33,316 bases of DNA from Chitinophaga pinensis (GTDB taxonomy: Bacteria > Bacteroidota > Bacteroidia > Flavobacteriales_D > Crocinitomicaceae): positions 1 to 33,316 of the forward strand of contig CAMBRH010000002.1 of NCBI GenBank assembly GCA_945870115.1. The letters are read 5' to 3'. Below are positions 15,012-22,234 of this stretch, piece after piece (the stretch's first letter is position 1; every line of letters starts with the position of its first letter). The translations under genes were made by a program, and so were the position numbers. Under the pieces are notes generated by a model. That model searched no databases. It saw only the letters and a program-made list of their open reading frames with translations, and was not told where the DNA came from.

Positions 15012-15019
15012 CAAAGTTA
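15012..15019 (-). promoter_or_regulatory. -7 promoter element of psd
   Basis: TAACTTTG on the minus strand matches TAnnTTTG and lies 15 nt upstream of the ATG at 14996. Its position rules against the longer upstream start. Confidence 0.5.
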
Positions 15020-15077
15020 AGAATTTATTGCAAACATGAAATTTTATCAAAAACTAATGACATCTCAAATATTTAAC

Positions 15078-15109
15078 AAAAAAAGCACTGAGTTATTTTA
15101 ACTCAGCGC
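15078..15109 (-). terminator. Intrinsic terminator after the TolB/LpoB-like gene
   Basis: The stem is GCACTGAGTT (15085-15094) with AACTCAGCGC (15100-15109), containing one G-U pair on the minus-strand RNA and a 5-nt loop. It is followed by a run of seven U. Confidence 0.85.
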
Positions 15110-15154
15110 CTCATTAAGATAATTATACCAAAAAATAATTATCAACTTAAAAAA

Positions 15155-16375
15155 TCAAATAGAATAATTTAATTTTTCTTTTCTCTTTACCACATTAAAT
15201 CCTACACTTAATCCAAGCATTCCTCCCTTCTTAAGGGATGAATAAAAAATATTTACCGGAATATTTAAAGAACCTGATTTAAATGTTCGACCTATCCCCA
15301 TCAACCAACGTGTGCTTACTGAAGTTGTTCCTCGAGTATCCAAAAATGTTGCTGATTTATAAGAAGACGCTGGAGCTGTATAATTGTTTGATGAATCAGC
15401 TAATTTACTAGCATAATTAGCATATTCATTTTCTGTCCAATAACGATTTGCTCCTTGCCCATATTCATTATTTGTATCAAAAAATCCTTTTGATGTTTGC
15501 TGCAAACCAAAACTTGGTCCAAAAGCGATTTCAAAACCAGATTTTCCAAATCTAAAACCATTTAATAATGAAACTGATGGAATAAAATGTCCTTGTTCTA
15601 AACCAGAAACATTGATTATCGTTTCAAACAAAGCTGAGAAGTTTTCAGTTCCAATGTATTGTTTTTCAAACTGATAACCAATCATACTGAAGGCTGGAAA
15701 AACATCCAATCCTCCTTCATCTTCACTCCTATTTGCAAATTCTGATAAACTTCCCGTTACATAAGCGTACCCGATTCTAGGTCCAGAATTATTGATTCTA
15801 CCAACATTGTTTGAAGTAATTACATCATTCTTGAAACTCAATTGACTTTCCGTTTCTTTAACGTTCTCCAAACCCATCATTTCTCTTAATGTCAGCTCAA
15901 TCATTCTTTGCAACTCCTCTTCTTGGTTTCCAAATTCCTTGAAGGAAGTTTTATGAATTACACCTTTATTGATATCGATAATTTTTAAAGATATAATAAT
16001 TTTGTTTCCTAAACGATCAAAACTACATGATGCAATAAAATCAACTTTGAGTGCTTTACCTAAAGTTGTCAAGCAATTAATTCCAAAACATTCTTTCTGA
16101 AAAGTTGGATTTGAATTGACAACTTCAGAAATATCAAATTCATTATATACGTTATATTGATTTAACTTTACTAATTCTAAGTACATCATTTTAGAACAAG
16201 TCTTTGGTGGAATATTTATTCCTTGAACAGATGGAATTGAAACGGCAATTGTTGGATTGTTATTTGTTTGCGCTGTTGCATTAAAACTGGAACAAAAAGT
16301 TATTCCAATAAACAAATTTTTGATTGTGCTTTTAAAGTTAGCTCTTTTTTTGGTGTTTTTTACATTTGTTTTCAT
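15155..16375 (-). CDS. Secreted protein with TolB/LpoB-like N-domain and probable outer-membrane barrel
   Basis: This 406-residue exported protein has a signal peptide ending in NATAQ at about residue 36. Residues about 40-165 resemble the small domain shared by TolB, LpoB and FlgO: a starting IAVSIPSV strand, a Cys-containing EVVNSNPTFQKECFGINC segment, LGKALKVDFIASCSFDRLGN, and IIISLKIIDINKGVIHKTSF. In the second half (about 195-406) alternating hydrophobic residues, Gly and aromatic residues (GYAYVTGSL, FEIAFGPSFGLQ, IPVNIFYSSLKKGGMLGLSVGFNVVKR) suggest an outer-membrane beta-barrel. The start is the ATG at 16375; the longer frame would run over the -7 element at 16400-16407. It is a single gene with its own promoter and terminator. 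Both domain calls are inferred from sequence pattern and no function is assigned. Confidence 0.7.
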   Translation of the reverse strand: MKTNVKNTKKRANFKSTIKNLFIGITFCSSFNATAQTNNNPTIAVSIPSVQGINIPPKTCSKMMYLELVKLNQYNVYNEFDISEVVNSNPTFQKECFGINCLTTLGKALKVDFIASCSFDRLGNKIIISLKIIDINKGVIHKTSFKEFGNQEEELQRMIELTLREMMGLENVKETESQLSFKNDVITSNNVGRINNSGPRIGYAYVTGSLSEFANRSEDEGGLDVFPAFSMIGYQFEKQYIGTENFSALFETIINVSGLEQGHFIPSVSLLNGFRFGKSGFEIAFGPSFGLQQTSKGFFDTNNEYGQGANRYWTENEYANYASKLADSSNNYTAPASSYKSATFLDTRGTTSVSTRWLMGIGRTFKSGSLNIPVNIFYSSLKKGGMLGLSVGFNVVKRKEKLNYSI

Positions 16376-16399
16376 AACATTTATCTTTTTAAGTTGAGA

Positions 16400-16407
16400 C
16401 AAATGTA
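16400..16407 (-). promoter_or_regulatory. -7 promoter element of the TolB/LpoB-like gene
   Basis: TACATTTG on the minus strand matches TAnnTTTG and lies 24 nt upstream of the ATG at 16375. A separate 8-bp inverted repeat (ATAATTGT/ACAATTAT, 16457-16479) lies further upstream. Confidence 0.5.
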
Positions 16408-16574
16408 CAGCCACTAATTGCGTTTAACACAACTGATCTCACGAAGTATCAATAACATAATTGTGATAAATACAATTATCTTAATCTAAAAATTAAAAAA
16501 TACTATTTTATTTACGAATATCACAAGAACAATAAATAACGCTTGTTATATTCACAATAATTAATCTAAAAATA

Positions 16575-16780
16575 AATTACTTTTTGCAGTATTGTAAAAA
16601 AAATACTTTGAATAGCAAGGTAGATTGATAAATTAATTGATTCTTTGTATATCGACCTTTCAGGCCTTTTGTTATTAGTTTCTTTTATACGATGGGCTTT
16701 ACCCATCGTTTCAGTACTTTACCCTTTCAGGGCAAAAATATTTAATCTAAGTTCAAATTAATTACTTTTTGCAGTATTGT
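16575..16780 (+). repeat. Direct repeats flanking REP triplet A
   Basis: A 21-bp sequence containing ATTACTTTTTGCAGTATTGT occurs perfectly at 16575-16595 and again at 16760-16780. TTAATCTAA lies ahead of both. The two copies bracket REP triplet A (16653-16744), as if a block had been duplicated or inserted. Confidence 0.75.
16653..16744 (+). repeat. REP triplet A
   Basis: Three hairpins occur in order: CGACCTTTCAGGCC (16653-16666), ACGATGGG-CTTTA-CCCATCGT (16689-16709), and CCCTTTCAGGG (16722-16732) followed by CAAAAATATTTA. Copy B at 17385-17478 has the same order, spacing and end. Confidence 0.85.
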
Positions 16781-16809
16781 CGAGCAAATCACTTTTCATA
16801 GATAAAAAA

Positions 16810-16894
16810 GACCTGAAAGGTTGCAATATACTAATATAGGGTGAAGCCCTATATAATAACAACATAATACATATAAACCCTGAAAGGGTGCAAT
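16810..16894 (-). repeat. REP triplet C, inverted
   Basis: Read on the minus strand this has the same plan as triplets A and B: CCCTTTCAGGG (16878-16888), the stem TATAGGG/CCCTATA (16835-16853), then ACCTTTCAGGT (16811-16821). Both outer boxes carry ATTGC on the 5' side on that strand. It lies 25 bp beyond the transposase stop. Confidence 0.75.
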
Positions 16895-16918
16895 ATCTAT
16901 ATCTGAATTATTCTAAAA

Positions 16919-17371
16919 TTAAGTCCAAACATATTTTTCATCATATTCAACTTCGTATTTTTTTAAAAATGCTACATATTCTTCTTTAAAAGTTTTTTTT
17001 CTATGATGTTCTTTTTGATTCTCAATATACTTTATGACAATATCTACTTCAGAAGGATTTACTGAAAAAGCACCATAACCATCTTGCCAATAAAAGTTTG
17101 CATAATTATCCCCTTTTGTTTTTATCCATTTTGAAGAATGAGATTTTAATTCTTCCATTAATTTCATTAATGTTATTTTTTTTGAAAGCATACAAAGAAT
17201 ATGAACGTGGTTAGTAAAACCGCCTACTTTTATAACTTGACAGTCAAGCTTATTGCAAATACCACCCAAATAACTATGTAACTCATCCTCAATTTCTTGA
17301 TGAATTGAATGTTCTCGGTGCTTTGTACTAAACACGATGTGTAGGTAATTTTTAACTAGTGACTGTCCCAT
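16919..17371 (-). CDS. REP-associated tyrosine transposase (Y1/HUH superfamily)
   Basis: This 150-residue protein is a single-domain HUH nuclease of the IS200/TnpA-REP (RAYT) type. The HUH motif is HVH at residues 55-57 within GGFTNHVHILCML. The nucleophile is Tyr115 in IKYIENQKEHHRK, with Gln119 and the HH pair usual in Bacteroidota members. It also has the family block FYWQDGYGAFSVNPSEVD (about 93-110). Such enzymes cut single-stranded DNA at hairpins and are thought to spread REP sequences. Three REP triplets surround the gene: B directly upstream (17385-17478), C just downstream and A further on. No second insertion-sequence gene (tnpB) is present, so this is a stand-alone RAYT rather than an IS605-type element. 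All catalytic residues are intact. Confidence 0.9.
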   Translation of the reverse strand: MGQSLVKNYLHIVFSTKHREHSIHQEIEDELHSYLGGICNKLDCQVIKVGGFTNHVHILCMLSKKITLMKLMEELKSHSSKWIKTKGDNYANFYWQDGYGAFSVNPSEVDIVIKYIENQKEHHRKKTFKEEYVAFLKKYEVEYDEKYVWT

Positions 17372-17384
17372 GTTTTTGGTATTT

Positions 17385-17478
17385 CGACCTTTCAGGCCTT
17401 TTGTTTATATGTTTCTTCAATCACGATGGACTACATCCATCGTTTCTGTACTTTACCCTTTCAGGGCAAAAATATTTA
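17385..17478 (+). repeat. REP triplet B
   Basis: CGACCTTTCAGGCC (17385-17398), ACGATGGA-CTACA-TCCATCGT (17423-17443) and CCCTTTCAGGG (17456-17466), then CAAAAATATTTA. Against triplet A the middle stem changes on both arms (GGG/CCC to GGA/TCC), so pairing is kept. It ends 14 bp before the transposase start. Confidence 0.85.
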
Positions 17479-17509
17479 CTCATCTAGGATTGACGCAAAC
17501 CTTAAAAAA

Positions 17510-18520
17510 TCAAATACTTAGATCCGACTCTATTTTTTGTCTATAAATCAAAATAGTTCTTTCCATTTTATGAAAAAAGGAATTCCTTTCTTTTTCATTG
17601 ACACGACTAATTAAACTAGAGTTTTCAAGTAATTTTTCAAGGATTTGATTTGATTCTTTCACATAAACTTCATCTCTAGTATGCAAATAATTCATCATAT
17701 TATGCGTGAAATAAAGTCCATTCTTTTCTTCTGATTTGAAACAATAGGTTGTGTCGGTAATTGTGGTTTCGTTCAAATAAACCTCGTATTCATTTCCTGA
17801 TGCTGGAGGATGAGTTCCATACATAAATTTTTTACCCACAATAATTTGAGCCTTCATGTGCACAAGTAAGCGTTGCATTTCATCCAATAATTTTAAAGCA
17901 TAAGTTGGATCCTTAAATAGATATGCTGAAAAATAATATTGAATTTGACGCATAAAGCCTCTCAAAAAATCAAAATCATAGATTTCTTTGGAAGGAATAG
18001 TATTGTAAATTTGTAGAATTTCTTTTCCTAAGGCAAAGGTTTTTTCATTTATTTTTTCGTGTTCAAATTGTTCAAACTTATAAGCTTCAATATTCAAATA
18101 AGATTTAGCCCAGAAATAAAGTTTGAAGCGAAATAAATGCGGGAAATTTAACAATTGAAAAAGTGGTGTGTCTTTAATCGTGATGATCATTTTTGGATTG
18201 GTGCACGATTTTATTTCTCTCATGCCCATTAATATTCCTTCTAGGTATCTATCCAAACTAAAATCATATTCAGATAAAGAATTATACTGAAAAGCAACCC
18301 TATTTTGCTTTATTTCTAAAAGGGAATCGAAAGAAATTTGATAATGACTACAAATTTTTTGAATTTCAAAAATTGTAAAAGGAGTCTCACCTCGGTAACG
18401 TCGATAAACTGCATCTTGACTTAAACTCAAAACTTCAGACAAAGATTTTCCAAGAGAATCATCCTCTTTTAATTTTGATTTTATTTCTTTGATTAAATTA
18501 TCTTGAATGTTGATTTTCAT
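17510..18520 (-). CDS. HTH (XRE-like) regulatory protein
   Basis: This 336-residue protein has an N-terminal helix-turn-helix of the XRE/BetR kind: SLGKSLSEVLSLSQDAVYRRYRGETPFTIFEIQKICSHYQISFDSLL lies within residues about 22-70 in adjacent blocks, with the recognition helix near SQDAVYRRYRG. The remaining 265 residues are mostly helical and carry no catalytic motif that I recognise. Several aromatic-rich stretches (YYFSAYLF, GLYFTHNMMNYLHTRDE) suggest a ligand or protein-sensing domain. I chose the ATG at 18520 because the longer frame would run into a near-consensus -7 element (TATTTTCG, 18538-18545). It sits immediately downstream of the fibre operons on the same strand. Control of them is possible but not shown. 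Confidence 0.75.
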   Translation of the reverse strand: MKINIQDNLIKEIKSKLKEDDSLGKSLSEVLSLSQDAVYRRYRGETPFTIFEIQKICSHYQISFDSLLEIKQNRVAFQYNSLSEYDFSLDRYLEGILMGMREIKSCTNPKMIITIKDTPLFQLLNFPHLFRFKLYFWAKSYLNIEAYKFEQFEHEKINEKTFALGKEILQIYNTIPSKEIYDFDFLRGFMRQIQYYFSAYLFKDPTYALKLLDEMQRLLVHMKAQIIVGKKFMYGTHPPASGNEYEVYLNETTITDTTYCFKSEEKNGLYFTHNMMNYLHTRDEVYVKESNQILEKLLENSSLISRVNEKERNSFFHKMERTILIYRQKIESDLSI

Positions 18521-18537
18521 CTTCTGAATTTGATTCA

Positions 18538-18545
18538 CGAAAATA
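18538..18545 (-). promoter_or_regulatory. Near-consensus -7 element of the HTH regulator
   Basis: TATTTTCG on the minus strand differs from TAnnTTTG at one position and lies 17 nt upstream of the ATG at 18520. Confidence 0.3.
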
Positions 18546-18557
18546 AGGATTTTTTCC

Positions 18558-18593
18558 AAATAAAAAAACCGTTACAAAGAATGCAACGGTTTT
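18558..18593 (-). terminator. Terminator of fibre operon 1
   Basis: AAAACCGTT (18565-18573) pairs with AACGGTTTT (18585-18593), followed on the minus strand by TTTATTTGG. The sequence is homologous to the terminator at 22137-22169, so the operon duplication includes it. Confidence 0.85.
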
Positions 18594-18609
18594 CATATTT
18601 TTTACTCTA

Positions 18610-20364
18610 TTAAAACTGCTTTTTAGTTTTATTATTTTTATCAATAAATTCTTGATTTGGAATTCTTTGAGGCATTGCGTCAAATCGAACTTGAGTACCA
18701 TCCCACCAAATGGATTTTGGCTCAGAATCTTTATCTGCATCATTAAACATTATACCATTCATATTTTCATCAAATGATGAACTTACAATTTCAGGACTAA
18801 CATTAACAACTTCAAATCCTGTTCTTGTTCCAATTGCAATCCAAGTAAATTGCACATTTGAATTTCCTGCTTGCATTTCTTTTACTTCAAATCCAGTCGC
18901 AGTAATGTTTTTCACATACAACCCCTTACAATCACCTAAAGGAGAAACTGTTACAATAACCTCTTCGTTAAGGGCAATTAATTTTTTGAAATTTTCATCA
19001 AACTCAACTAATTTAAATCCATTTTCAATTGCATTTTTTCCTTTTGAATAAACATCTACTGATGTAGAATTAATACCATAAGTTGGAATTCTATTTTCTT
19101 CTCCTACATTATTTAATGTTACTACAACATCATTTGTAATTACTTTTCCATTTGAATAAGAACCATATAAATCTCCTGAGAAGTGGGCACCATAAACGAG
19201 TCCTTTTATCCAGCCACCCATAACACCTCCGTGAGCACCAAGTCCGACTTGAGAATTATTTTCCATACCAACCCAATTATTCATGTTTGTTTTTAAATAA
19301 ATATTTGTAGGCAAGTTATTTCCACCGTTTGGGTTTTGAACGATTCCTCCAGATACACCAGTTTCATAAGCATTACCAAAACCATAAACTGAATAGTCAG
19401 TGGTACTATTTGAATAATAGCCTAAAGCTCCACTTGCTAGAGGCTGAAGTCCCATAACACCTCCAGAACGTTTAGATAATCCACCTAAACCATAAACACC
19501 AAATCGATATTGACCAGTTTCATAAGAAGTTCCAACTACACCATCTCTGGAATCCCCAAAATCCGTTCCAGCTCCTGCTGTTAAATTTATACCTCTAACA
19601 CCAGGAGCATCTCCAGTTCCACCATATTCACCTTGAACACCTGCATAAATCGTTGTTCCAGCCATTATTCTTCCGTAAACACCTGCAGCATTAAAAGAAG
19701 TATAACCATTTACAGCCCAATCTAAAGTTGCATTACCAACAGCACTGAATAAATCATCAGCAATCACAGTACTTGTTGCACCAACTATTACCTCACCCGT
19801 GCTTAAAATTCGCATTCTTTCTAATGCTCCGGTACTGAAAGCCAATGTATTAGCCCCAGGGCTCCACATTCCAATATCTGGATCATTTTGAAACGAATAA
19901 GTTGGTAAAGAAACAGTTCCTAAGCCAATAGATAATAATTGTCCACTTTGATTCATTTCAAAACGCTCAACATTGTTGGTTCTAAAACGTAAATTATTTG
20001 CATCTAAAGTACCTAGAAAATTTGTTGCAGCAGTTGTATTCCAATTCCCTAAGGTATTCCAAGCGTTTGTACTTGACATTATGCGTACCCATTTGGTACC
20101 GTCCCAATAGTACATTCCAGGCGTAACATCAGAAACGGTAGCTGTATTAAAAACAGTTAACCAATTTGCAGCACTAGTTACAGTTGTAATGTCTGTTGTA
20201 CCAGTTAGGGTAACTCTTGGCATTAAAAAACCTTTATTTGTTGAAACAATATCTAACATTGCTGATGCATTTGGAGTTGCTCCAGTAGAATTTATCCCTA
20301 CATTTTGTGTAAAAGTTGCAGTTGAAACAAGCAATGCAGCAATAAGTATATTTAACTTCTTCAT
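18610..20364 (-). CDS. Secreted phage-tail-fibre-like protein A
   Basis: This 584-residue protein has a signal peptide (residues 1-19) and then NVGINSTGATPNASAMLDI, the typical start of Bacteroidota fibre-like surface proteins. Residues 20-215 are almost identical to protein B (22235-23839). From about 215 to 420 there are irregular Gly-rich repeats of the GVYG/GVxG kind (GVYGRIMAG, GVQGEYGG, GVRGINL, GVVGTS, FGVYGLGG, GGVMGLQ), as in trimeric tail-fibre shafts. A C-terminal beta domain (about 450-520) starts FKLVEFDENFKKL and includes GLYVKNITATGFEVKE and NVQFTWIAIGTR. The tail of about 60 residues is acidic and has no T9SS sorting domain, unlike its operon partner. It starts 34 nt after the partner's stop. 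A role as an adhesin tip is inferred. Confidence 0.75.
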   Translation of the reverse strand: MKKLNILIAALLVSTATFTQNVGINSTGATPNASAMLDIVSTNKGFLMPRVTLTGTTDITTVTSAANWLTVFNTATVSDVTPGMYYWDGTKWVRIMSSTNAWNTLGNWNTTAATNFLGTLDANNLRFRTNNVERFEMNQSGQLLSIGLGTVSLPTYSFQNDPDIGMWSPGANTLAFSTGALERMRILSTGEVIVGATSTVIADDLFSAVGNATLDWAVNGYTSFNAAGVYGRIMAGTTIYAGVQGEYGGTGDAPGVRGINLTAGAGTDFGDSRDGVVGTSYETGQYRFGVYGLGGLSKRSGGVMGLQPLASGALGYYSNSTTDYSVYGFGNAYETGVSGGIVQNPNGGNNLPTNIYLKTNMNNWVGMENNSQVGLGAHGGVMGGWIKGLVYGAHFSGDLYGSYSNGKVITNDVVVTLNNVGEENRIPTYGINSTSVDVYSKGKNAIENGFKLVEFDENFKKLIALNEEVIVTVSPLGDCKGLYVKNITATGFEVKEMQAGNSNVQFTWIAIGTRTGFEVVNVSPEIVSSSFDENMNGIMFNDADKDSEPKSIWWDGTQVRFDAMPQRIPNQEFIDKNNKTKKQF

Positions 20365-20398
20365 AATTTATTTTTGTATTTACTTTAAAAATATTGTA

Positions 20399-21652
20399 TT
20401 AGTCTATTAAGATTTTTTGAATGTATTCTTTAACACCTACAGTGATGTGAGAAGTATAAATTCCTTTTGAAAAGCTACTTACATCAAAAGTGTTTATTGT
20501 TGGCAAAAGTTGATTATTCAAAACCAATCTTCCTGTAAGGTCATACAATTTTAATTCACCTTCTTTTATAGATTTGATATTTAAATTTTCTTTTGTTGGA
20601 TTAGGGAAAATAACTGGTTGATCACTTTCGCTACAAATTGAGTTAGCAGCCATCTTTGAGAATGAATTTATTTTACCATCAAAATCTACTTGTTTAATTT
20701 GATAATAAACACTTGCATTTGAGAAGTGAGAATTATCAATAAATGAATAATCAATTTCACCAGAACTATTTCCAGATCCGTCAAGTTTTCCAATATTTTC
20801 CCATTTTTTTCCATCAAAAGACCTCATTACATTGTAAAAATCACAATTTGTTTCATCTGTAACTTTCCATGAAATCAAATTAGCACAATCTTTAATTTTA
20901 ATTTCTTGACTTAAAAACACAACTGGTAACGGAACAGTTTGATCCACCAAAATCCATACTGGCCAAAAATCGGCTGCGGGAGCTAAAACTCCACTTGTTA
21001 CATTTGTCACATCATTGTTGGATCCAAAAAGTAAGGCTTCCCAAGAAGTATTGTCAATACTCCAGCGTTGAGCCTGAATATTTGTTTCCGTCAATGTATT
21101 TGTTCCAGCTATTTCATTCGCAGCATCGTCATAAGTGAAAGAAAGAGTTGCATCAGGAATTGTTGTATAAGAGGTATTGTCTAAAATCCAAAAGCGGTCT
21201 ACAACTAAAAGTGATTGATCAGCATCTGGCGAACCACCATTCATAGTTGTTATTGCGGTTGGAAAAGTTGGATAAGCAGTATTTGCATCAGTCGCTGTTT
21301 CATAAGTACTGAAATTAAATGTACCTCCTGCATTTCCAGCGGAAGTAATATTCATTTCCATTGGGATTTTAACTCCATTACCACCTTGAATGATTGGTTT
21401 TGTAGCCCATGGAATAACGTAATTTCCTGTTGAATTTGAAATCTCCCAAACGATTTGATTTCTTTCTCCTTCAGAAACAATATTGCCTCCAGTTCCAGTT
21501 GTTGTAATAGCATTTGCATTTGAGTTATCTAAAACAACCTTAGCATTGTTAGATATTATCAAAAAAACATCGTTATTTAAAATTAATCTTTCTTGCGCAA
21601 AGCTTAAGAAAGAAAGGAAAAATATGCAAATTGCTGAAATTTTTTGTGTCAT
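20399..21652 (-). CDS. T9SS-sorted secreted protein A (fibre operon 1)
   Basis: This 417-residue exported protein has a signal peptide (residues 1-19, ending SFAQ). The N-terminal region to about 250 is beta-rich and repetitive in style: VVLDNSNANAITTTGTGG, WEISNSTGNYVIPW, GTFNFSTYETATDANTAYP, VVDRFWILDN. Residues about 255-340 look like an Fn3-type domain (LISWKVTDETNCDFYNVMRSFDGKKWENI, then YYQIKQVDFDGK in adjacent blocks). The C-terminal 70 residues are a type A sorting domain: VIFPNPTKENLNIKS, GELKLYDLTGRLVL, FDVSSFSKGIYTSHITVG, YIQKILID. That domain directs passage across the outer membrane by the type IX system and usually anchoring on the surface. It is first in an operon with fibre protein A and is a paralogue of the gene at 23866. 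Confidence 0.85.
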   Translation of the reverse strand: MTQKISAICIFFLSFLSFAQERLILNNDVFLIISNNAKVVLDNSNANAITTTGTGGNIVSEGERNQIVWEISNSTGNYVIPWATKPIIQGGNGVKIPMEMNITSAGNAGGTFNFSTYETATDANTAYPTFPTAITTMNGGSPDADQSLLVVDRFWILDNTSYTTIPDATLSFTYDDAANEIAGTNTLTETNIQAQRWSIDNTSWEALLFGSNNDVTNVTSGVLAPAADFWPVWILVDQTVPLPVVFLSQEIKIKDCANLISWKVTDETNCDFYNVMRSFDGKKWENIGKLDGSGNSSGEIDYSFIDNSHFSNASVYYQIKQVDFDGKINSFSKMAANSICSESDQPVIFPNPTKENLNIKSIKEGELKLYDLTGRLVLNNQLLPTINTFDVSSFSKGIYTSHITVGVKEYIQKILID

Positions 21653-21729
21653 TATTTTACTGTTTATCTAACTTTAAGGATATTTCATCTTAAACAATAA
21701 GTGTTTAAAAGAAAAGCCTAATTTGAGTG

Positions 21730-21737
21730 CAAAAGTA
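21730..21737 (-). promoter_or_regulatory. -7 promoter element of fibre operon 1
   Basis: TACTTTTG on the minus strand matches TAnnTTTG, 77 nt upstream of the ATG. A TTG on that strand (21764-21762) gives a 24-nt spacing, slightly long for a -33 element. Confidence 0.45.
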
Positions 21738-21908
21738 CTACATTTAAATTATTTTTTATAGCAAGCAATTTGAAGAACAAATCACTTGCTACTAACCAAC
21801 TGAAATACAGTAGGTTAAATTATTAAAAAATAACCTAACAATCGTTAAAATTTAAACAATTAATTTGATCTTTTGGTAAATAATAAATGGGGAGTGTATT
21901 TTAAATAA

Positions 21909-21925
21909 ACTAAATCGATTAATAT
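21909..21925 (+). promoter_or_regulatory. Shared upstream box 1
   Basis: ACTAAATCGATTAATAT has the palindromic core AATCGATT and starts 172 bp upstream of the fibre operon 1 promoter. Boxes 2 and 3 (25381 and 29177) match over 16 bp. A related ACTAAACCGATTTA follows at 21979-21992. The rest of the gap 21740-22136 shows no gene. Confidence 0.55.
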
Positions 21926-22136
21926 TCATTTATTTAATAAATTTCTAAAGAATTTTGTTCTGAACTCAATGTTTTAAAACTAAACCGATTTAAGATTTAT
22001 AATTCCAAATGAAAATTATTGAACAATTTCCTTCAAGATTATATTAAAAAAAATTCTTTCATTTTTGACTAACTTAGTAATAGTGATCTTTTTTAAAACC
22101 TGTTGTCAATTGCAAATTGACAGTTAATTTTTAAAC

Positions 22137-22169
22137 AAAACAAAACCATTACACAGCATGTAACGGTTT
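22137..22169 (-). terminator. Terminator of fibre operon 2
   Basis: The 11-bp stem AAACCATTACA (22143-22153) with TGTAACGGTTT (22159-22169) has one G-U pair in the RNA and a 5-nt loop, followed by TTTTGTTTT-like sequence on the minus strand. It is homologous to 18558-18593. Confidence 0.8.
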
Positions 22170-22234
22170 CTCGAAATTTAAACATTAAAAATAATAGAAA
22201 AGCCAAATAACAAATATGGACTTTTCTTAAAGAC

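Larger units (their letters stand above)
18565..21737 (-). repeat. Operon copy 1 of a tandem duplication
   Basis: This block holds promoter, T9SS-sorted 417-residue gene, fibre-like gene and terminator. It repeats the plan of 22143-25199, with long stretches of near-identical protein in the first gene and in the first third of the second. The distal part of the fibre gene is not conserved between copies. Confidence 0.8.

Noticed and set aside
14997..15050. Upstream extension of psd by 18 residues
   Set aside because: The extension contains the -7 promoter element (15012-15019) and has no similarity to the Psd N-terminus.
16575..16780. Composite transposon bounded by the 21-bp direct repeats
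   Set aside because: The interval contains only a REP triplet and no gene, and the transposase lies outside it.
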